Source: Hydractinia symbiolongicarpus | Taxonomy: Eukaryota; Cnidaria; Hydrozoa; Anthoathecata; Hydractiniidae | Length of the DNA: 64,000 nucleotides | Direction of reading: 5' to 3' | Assembly (NCBI RefSeq): GCF_029227915.1 | Contig: NC_079875.1 | Coordinates: forward strand, 32,431,501-32,495,500 | The notes under the pieces: generated by a model | Database searches by the model: none | What the model saw: only the letters and a program-made list of their open reading frames with translations | What the model was told of the DNA's origin: nothing | Program-made: the position numbers and the translations under genes | Shown: positions 59,601-64,000 of the stretch, in pieces | How positions within the stretch are numbered: the stretch's first letter is position 1 | Layout of the letters: each line of letters starts with the position of its first letter

Positions 59601-61550
59601 GTCAGGTGCTTTTACTATGACAGGGTAACAACGCGTTGTAGACTAACCTAATTGTGTAGGAAATTTTTTTTTGAAAAATATATTATACCTGAAACACTCT
59701 GTGTGCTTTACCACGTTTACCACATAGTGCATACCTATACTAAAAGTGCTCCACCTGAATGTGTGACACAGTTTACGGTTCTTATTAATTACTCCACCGG
59801 CTTTTCAATGCTGGGTAACACTTTTACTTGTGGCGCTTACCCCGGCTAGTTCTTTAAATTATTCTATAGTCTCTCCTACAAACAGTTCTTCCTTTATAAA
59901 ATTCAAAATTATTGTTTGAAACAGGCAAACTGTCATGACCATTTTTAATTATGTCCTACTTGTTAACTGCCTAGACTGTGTCAATACATTAAGATTGGTA
60001 AAGCCATTGCATTGCACTTTTAAGATTAAGATTAGGGTGTAAGTAACTAAGGATCAAAATAGGACCAATTTCATATAGCCGGGTCAGTGTCTCTAACTCT
60101 ACACAATAGAAGAAACCAGTAAACAAATTATTTTTTGGGATCTTGACAGGTGCTTGCTTATGTCGTTAAAATTCAAGTGACATTTCTTTTTCATTGCCCT
60201 CCTTTTCCACAGATTGTTTGTGTGCAGACATTTTTCAACTCTTCATCAACAAGTTTGTGTTCACCATAACTTGATGAGTTAGTTGGACCCAGGCTTTTAC
60301 TTTCTCACATTCCTGTTTTTTTTATGCACTTACATAACATGCGTCTAGTGGTAACAAAATGCATTTAAAATGCATTTAAGGAGGGGAGACATCAAACTAA
60401 AAGTGCACAGGAGGAGGGTTTCAAAGTCCATATTTAATAATTTCATTTTTTACATTTTAATTATTTAAAATTGCCTCCTGGACTTCTGTTTAAACAAGTC
60501 TTTAATTAAAATAGATGATTTGATATCATAGTGTGAAACTTCTTTCTTTATTAATCTGAATTTTGATTTAATGCAAAAATGTCCAGGTATTTGGGAAAGG
60601 GGTGTCAGAAAATGAGACGTATTTTAGGTGAAAAAACCATTAACATCAAACTTATTGAGTTTTGTTAGTGATGTTTACAAACAATAAAGATTACCTTCAA
60701 GTTTATATTCTTCGCTTTTCGTTTGAATGTCAACACAATGAAATGTGGCCAGTCTGTTCATAGCTTTATTTTGTTCTAAGAAAGCATGCAAAAAAGCAAT
60801 AGTTTCTTCAGTGACTTCATAAGATGGTATGGAAGAAAAGATTTCTTCAAGCCAACATCTGATCTGTAAAAAAATATATCGTAAATAACTAGAATTTAAT
60901 TACCAATGTTACAATTAAGAATACATTTTATTCATCGTTTATACAGTTTTCAAATTATGAAGTACCAATACAAATCACAAATCACAAAAACAAATTTTAA
61001 ATTTGTTAGGCAAAGATAATAATTTTTTGAGGGGTGGGTCAGTCAGTCTGCAAAATAGATTAATTGTAAAGAAAATATAGGGTGGGCACACTAAAGTTTT
61101 TCTGAGTGGGTGATCTTATGGAGTTGAATGATTAAATCATGTAACAAACACAGCAAAGGGTGACATAATAATATGGTCACACCCTCAAACAAAAAGTTTG
61201 AAGGCAGTTTAAAAAAAATTGAATAAAGAGCATGGTTGCAATGGCAAGGAAAATAAATAATCTAGAGTTAAGAAGAGTTTAAGCAAAAATTAGGAATTTC
61301 TTATGCAAACCTTTCAGGTAAGTCTCCAAGATCATAAGATATGGGACTGGGAGCTTTAAGTACAGAATACAAAATTTTATGGTTTTATTTCCACTTTGTT
61401 TTATGCCAGCAACAATATTTAGTGTGTCTGATGAGTGACACACCTGAGTTAGGCAACTTTTATATGGATTGCTGAGCACAACATATGTTGATGTTTTTAC
61501 AAACTTTTACCTTAAAATGTTTCTTCGCCAAGTTTTCTCGATTGGTTACA
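41658..61550 (-). CDS. HAUS1: HAUS augmin-like complex subunit 1, at least 9 exons
   Basis: Augmin recruits gamma-tubulin to spindle microtubules; HAUS1 is one of its coiled-coil subunits. Exons in transcript order: 61550-61511, 60863-60695, 46788-46656, 45606-45472, 43991-43868, 43794-43744, 43674-43603, 41919-41872 and 41708-41658; phases match at every junction and give 273 residues. Family stretches: IRCWLEEIFSSIPSYEV, DTQKSSYLLAMSNLADDIQN, DPHITHETLLRLAQEVKELK, YRSLPPDVNLAKVKIEEAKR. Most of the chain is predicted coiled coil. The start codon is uncertain: either a short upstream exon ends in phase 2, or exon 1 extends to an in-frame ATG at 61597 (MGLLLKDLSSFYFLF..., total 289 aa). The intron 46789-60694 is 13.9 kb and packed with transposons; the last codons lie in a minisatellite. 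Confidence 0.9.
44935..45190. repeat. Dispersed repeat family A, copy 1
   Basis: Shares blocks with 48055-48215: TTTCTAAACAATAGGCCTAT, a CTGAAATA..AGCAAACAA..CCAGATT stretch, AAGTGTGATG, GCAGCTAAATGGGGCTACCAG and a GAGGAAACAATTT block. Block order differs between the copies. Located in a HAUS1 intron; no coding capacity. Confidence 0.75.
46250..46530 (+). repeat. Dispersed repeat, copy 2 (inverse of 16918-17240)
   Basis: Contains GTGCAGTTTTGCAGACTTGC, TTTAAGAACCGCATGG, GGCCAGGCAATAGAGATTTA and GAATTAGGTAGGATGGTCAG, each with a complement in the copy at 16918-17240. Lies just downstream, in transcript sense, of a HAUS1 exon. Confidence 0.75.
47440..47580 (-). mobile_element. tRNA-derived SINE-like sequence
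   Basis: On the minus strand GTAGAGCAACAACGCGACAA, GCGAAAGGTTATGGGTTTAA and GTCCCATTCG follow one another as in a tRNA body: an A-box-like D-arm (TAGAGC, 47525-47530) and a T-arm TGGGTTTAAGTCCCA (47487-47501) that matches a B box with one or two changes. No anticodon stem pairs well, so this is a tRNA-like retroposon head and not a functional tRNA. Confidence 0.5.
48055..48215. repeat. Dispersed repeat family A, copy 2
   Basis: Second copy of the family at 44935-45190, beginning TTTCTAAACAATAGGCCTAT and ending in GAGGAAACAATTTAAAAATG. It is followed by a TAGCTAGC-rich low-complexity stretch to about 48420. Confidence 0.75.
48840..51627 (+). pseudogene. Decayed autonomous Helitron: Rep/helicase and start of EEP domain
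   Basis: The frame 48898-49149 gives LTIAPGEEKMLLCLLCDDHC and EELAHTCLLPTGKFSYKAHR, matching the N-terminal region of animal Helitron replicases. The frame 49972-50370 gives FSVWHANLYIKPVINQYKAV, SYMCAYFPKSEDETSQAIKQ and ATKREWSVQEAVYHIMLFLR of the same protein, between Rep and helicase. Fragments to about 51250 match a PIF1-type helicase (for example VYCTQSSKPF where ACTVHKVQG-like residues are expected). From 51530 an EEP nuclease begins (MGDFNTNAFNKNEDLNLMLK) and runs to NKPTHI at 51627, where a LINE interrupts it. Many stops and shifts; inactive. It lies in the 13.9-kb HAUS1 intron, opposite in sense to the host gene. Confidence 0.82.
49333..49533 (-). pseudogene. Retroelement C-terminal fragment, GIY-YIG-like
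   Basis: A 68-codon minus-strand frame reads SPQASAVLEHLMFCNYSQAS, FHNFSVLAEESKDFKLTLME and SLLIERDRPILNN. The pattern HLM.C..S, F.NF..L..E...F....ESLLI....P.LN is typical of the C-terminal endonuclease-associated tail of retroelements with GIY-YIG-type nucleases. It sits between two blocks of the Helitron replicase, so it is probably a nested insertion. Assignment is from pattern memory only. Confidence 0.5.
51628..55624 (+). mobile_element. APE-type LINE (PHD + EEP + RT), nearly complete, inserted into a Helitron
   Basis: A 3997-bp element with 5-bp target duplication ACATA (51623-51627 and 55625-55629), a GC-richer 5' end (TTCCGTGCTTAGCTCTCGTT), and a 3' (ATT)n tail. Main frame 51841-53343: a 2A-like motif GDICLNPGP (52309-52335), a PHD finger (CSSCLKP...CDKCGLWAHKKC...CSPC), then an EEP endonuclease (MAHLNINGLSSK, FSICETKIDD, GGGVLIFVNE, GDFNCNM, SDHNLV). 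RT follows in other frames: 53433-53906; 53897-54493 with YRPISILPIP and DLKKAFDTVDH; 54285-55391 with GVPQGSVLGPLLFLLYIDDL, the catalytic YADDTIIIS and a stop at 55389-55391. About three frameshifts disable it. Domain order and the ATT tail suggest the CR1/L2 group. Confidence 0.9.
55625..55768 (+). pseudogene. Helitron EEP domain, continuation after the LINE
   Basis: Directly after the LINE tail the EEP frame resumes: HITGSLFDHSYIKECWLIFL then FFSDHDACRLVLSKHPIP and a stop at 55766-55768. SLFDHSYI and FSDHDA are the terminal EEP boxes (D-H pair). Joined at the ACATA duplication to the frame ending at 51627, the two halves form one interrupted domain. Confidence 0.85.
55769..57232. other. 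HAUS1 intron, no gene seen
   Basis: AT-rich DNA probably including the worn 3' part of the Helitron. CTAGT occurs twice near 56530-56552, but without a clear preceding hairpin, so the element end is not placed. Confidence 0.35.
57233..57556 (-). other. Unrecognised 107-codon open frame
   Basis: An open frame of above-background length in the HAUS1 intron: a basic N-terminus (VNKRRNKKKKERNLPRYWAA), then PTDLIFIWYLNTYFLTIVFM and SASKNELIETVLNRLMETKS. No motif was recognised. It may be transposon-derived; splice signals and a convincing start context are lacking. Confidence 0.25.
57930..58102 (+). mobile_element. Short Helitron-type element
   Basis: Begins TCTACAAAATACTTGTCATG followed by TCTGTCTGTCTCTGCACGG, a worn version of the local Helitron 5' end, and ends with a degenerate hairpin and GGCTAACGACTAG before T at 58103. 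The last eleven bases, CTAACGACTAG, equal the 3' end of the element at 11122-11237. Confidence 0.6.
58236..58300 (+). mobile_element. Worn Helitron 5' end
   Basis: TCTATATTATCCGTATACGC then CTGTATGTAATGCAAAATGG parallels the 5' end of the Helitron at 38841 (TCTATATTATAATGCTCGTA ... CTGTCACGCAAAATGG) and is preceded by A, as expected. No matching 3' end was located downstream. Confidence 0.55.
58301..59079. other. HAUS1 intron, no gene seen
   Basis: AT-rich with scattered TAGCTAG motifs (58760-58930). No coding frame or boundary signal recognised. Confidence 0.3.
59080..59830. repeat. Highly diverged tandem repeat, period about 126 bp
   Basis: The pair ATGTGTGACA / GTTTACCTGT and its relatives recur near 59142, 59270, 59397, 59502 and 59759, with intervening AAAGATATTGCGCCTA-like, TTAACTGAAGTTGYGATAA and GCTATGACGGAGTTAACA-like blocks. 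Copies are about 60-75% alike by eye. An old satellite-like array inside the HAUS1 intron. Confidence 0.55.
59831..60694. other. HAUS1 intron, no gene seen
   Basis: No frame, repeat or boundary recognised before HAUS1 exon 60863-60695. Confidence 0.3.
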
Positions 61551-62154
61551 CTAAACAAAAAATAAAAAGAACTTAAATCTTTAAGCAACAGTCCCATATT
61601 GTTATTTAAGGATACGATAACCCCCTTCAGAGTCATTTTTTTTAAAAAAAATATTTTTTTAATTTTGATTCTTTGGCATATTTTCCTGATATTTTTTAAA
61701 AAAAGAATCAAATATATTTATTGTTAAGAGGGATAAAATGAGAAAAAATCCTTTTTATCTTTTAAAGTTTTCAATAGTGTGCTCAAAGTTTAAAATTCCT
61801 CAAATATATTTAATCTGTATAATAAAGGGAGTTTTGCAGAACGAATGAAAAATTGCATCTCTACATATAACATAGGAAACATTCACACTTTAATAATCTA
61901 TACAAATATATTATTATTTATCATCTATACCTTTATAAGTTATTTCTTTATTTTTTTTGTTTTTATCCTGTTATGTTATGTTATCCTGTTGTCTGTTTAA
62001 CAATAACTGGACCCATAGTTCTACGAAAACACTTTACCTTTAATTTTAAATAAAATATTCATGAGTTATTAATTATTCATAACGTTTAAGTGGGTGTAAC
62101 CATGATTCTTCTTCATTTGCTTTTTCTCGAAATAACAGTAGTAACAGTATATAT

Positions 62155-62436
62155 TTTTGTCGAACACTCCCCTCCATCTTATCGAAATTGTACGAAAACA
62201 AGTTGCGACAATTATATTTTTCCTAACACAGAAAGTGAGGAAATATCGAGTTATTGATCTATCATGCTAAAAAATAGATAAATCAGTCATAAAACAGCTA
62301 GTGTAACAAAAAATATGCTATACTTTTGAAACCACGTGTTGTTTTAAGTAAAAAAGTTTTTTAGAGCTGAATAAGAGCTTCGCAATCATATTTTTTCAAC
62401 GATCAAAAATTTTACTGAGGGGAGTGTTCGACAAAA
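62155..62436. mobile_element. MITE-like pair of perfect 20-bp inverted repeats
   Basis: TTTTGTCGAACACTCCCCTC at 62155-62174 is exactly complementary to 62417-62436. The 242-bp interior is AT-rich and non-coding. A target-site duplication is not evident, so true ends may be a few bases outside the repeats. Confidence 0.6.
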
Positions 62437-62985
62437 TGAACTGGAAGGGTGAATTTTTGTATATAATTTTTTTTCTCCTTTTTGGTTTTTTTTTTGGAAA
62501 TATTTTATTATCACTCTAGAGATAATTTATTTGGCTTTCAGAAGATATATATTTGTTAGGGTTAATATAGCGAGCAGAGGAGATATTTTAAATGTGCTGA
62601 GTATGTGCCTGAGTATGTGTTACCGTATCCTTAAGCTATTGTACTGAGGCGTGCCAATGGAGCAGGATTCATGAAGCTGGATTGTCTACTCTGATATAAT
62701 CATGCCAAAGAAAATGTTTCGATTGTATTTGACCCAATCAGGGTCATAAAATGTACGCAAAACTTAGATATTTTGTAAAACTTAGGTGCCTGTGTTAGCA
62801 TAATTTAGACTCTTTAAAACAACTTTTCTAGTTGTTCAGCAAATTACACAAACAACAATTTAAGTAAAAAGTAAGGCCCTCAAAGAAGAAAGTAAACATG
62901 CATGCAGGAAACTGAAAGAGAAATATTTGAAGATGAGGAGAAAAGTAGTGAAACACCAATTACCAACAGTGAACTTAATATAAAT
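62437..62985. other. Intergenic, no gene seen
   Basis: Upstream of HAUS1. The missing HAUS1 first exon could lie here or in 61551-62154, but no ATG with a phase-2 donor stood out. Confidence 0.3.
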
Positions 62986-63790
62986 AATGGATGCTTCATT
63001 TGTAAATAACAATTTAGCTGGAAAGGCAATTGGAAAGTTTAAGAATTGGTTAAAGATTGTTGATGAAGTTGGAAATGTTAAGAATTTAGACTGGACAAAG
63101 GTTGAAGAGTAGGTTTTTTACTGAAAAGTTATCACAAGAGCCTTTGATATGCGAAAAAGCAGAAATTGTACAACTGGATCGATAATTAATTTTTTTTGAA
63201 AAATCAATCTAGACAGACTCTCCAAATTGCACTAAAGAATCATTATGTTTAATGTTGTCAATTGGTTCTGTAACTCTTTTGACATGGAAGCAACCTTTTT
63301 GCAAGGCAAACCCATTGCAAGAGATATATACCTTACACCACGTAGAGTTTCAGAAAAATGGAATGTCTAGAATTTGAATAATAAAGTCTATGGCCTTCTG
63401 GATGCATCTAGAACATGTATTTCCAAGAAAAGAAGGAAATGTTAAAGCTTTCAGTAAGTAAACTTGATGCAAGACTGTTCAGAATGCAGAGACAACCCAT
63501 GTAGATGATTTTTGTATGGGTGGCACCAAACTGTTTTTAAATGTGATATTACCATTGCATCAGAAAATTGGTAGAGTGCACAACACAGGATTTCAATATT
63601 TGGGATTAGATTTCATAAAAAAAAGACAGCATTATTGTGTCACAAAATTCATACTTGCAGAAAATCAAAGTACTCACAATTGACAAACATAAGGTTAGGA
63701 TAAAATTGAATATGAATTAAAAACTTGATTTGAGAGTATTGATTGGACAATTAAATTGGTTGGCTACGCAGACATATTTTATTGTGCATT
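62986..63790 (+). pseudogene. Decayed copia-like reverse transcriptase and RNase H region
   Basis: Translation in shifting frames gives AIGKFKNWLKIVDEVGNVKN (linker before RT), SFDMEATFLQGKPIARDIYL (the copia D..TAFLQG box, about 63275-63335), NNKVYGLLDASRTC (about 63380), THVDDFCMGGT for the catalytic YVDDF box (about 63498-63530), FGIRFHKKKTALLCHKIHTC, and LIGQLNWLATQTYF (about 63738-63780). Stops and shifts between pieces show it is dead. It resembles the minus-strand remnant at 17880-20190. Confidence 0.78.
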
Positions 63791-64000
63791 TTTTATTTCC
63801 TTACTTTATTTCATTCGATATTTTAAACTGTAAAGATCATTTATTTAACTTAACAACCAAACGTAGATAGTAATTTTAGAGATAGAGAAATGTTCGTTCT
63901 GGCACAGACGACTTGGTCAAAGGAAAATTCCCTAAGTCATCCATTAGTAACCAACACAAAATAATATTAAATGTAAGATACATGACGTCATTTGCCAATC

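Overview
The window is from an AT-rich animal genome. Genes are split by short GT-AG introns, the intergenic DNA is full of minisatellites and decayed transposons, and five genes have clear metazoan orthologues (TRIT1, an OTUD7/Cezanne-type deubiquitinase, DDX59, USE1, HAUS1). The element types (Helitrons with GACAGACAGAC ends, copia-like pol, PHD/EEP/RT LINEs, hAT-like fragments) and the base composition suggest a cnidarian, perhaps a hydrozoan. That placement is inference.

Layout. 1-1.6 kb: decayed hAT-like transposase. 3.5-6.5 kb: 3-kb minisatellite of a 38-bp unit, ending 77 bp before TRIT1 (6539-8462, +). 9.8-11.9 kb: PH-domain, tyrosine-motif adaptor-like gene (+). 11.9-20.9 kb: no host gene found; two MITE-like elements, a LINE fragment, a copia-like remnant and a 142-bp tandem repeat. 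20.96-24.91 kb: 15-exon NT-C2/coiled-coil/PH gene (+), followed after 330 bp by the OTUD7-like gene (25241-28430, +). From 28.9 kb all host genes are on the minus strand: two tandem paralogues for secreted IGFBP-N-like cysteine-rich proteins (28924-29847 and 31051-32538), DDX59 (33585-35893), USE1 (36228-41131) and HAUS1 (41658 to about 61.55 kb).

Two minus-strand genes carry large transposon loads in introns. The last USE1 intron holds a 58-bp tandem array split by a non-autonomous Helitron whose empty site can be reconstructed to the base. The 13.9-kb HAUS1 intron holds a decayed autonomous Helitron (Rep/helicase plus EEP nuclease) whose EEP frame is interrupted by a 4.0-kb LINE with a 5-bp target-site duplication. 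The LINE has a 2A-like motif upstream of its PHD finger.

Exon models were assembled by hand from splice consensus and reading phase. For seven of the eight host genes the joined exons give a whole number of codons ending in a stop; HAUS1 lacks only a certain start codon. The genes do not form one pathway: they cover tRNA modification, ubiquitin editing, membrane-associated adaptors, secreted proteins, RNA unwinding, ER-Golgi SNARE traffic and spindle microtubule nucleation.
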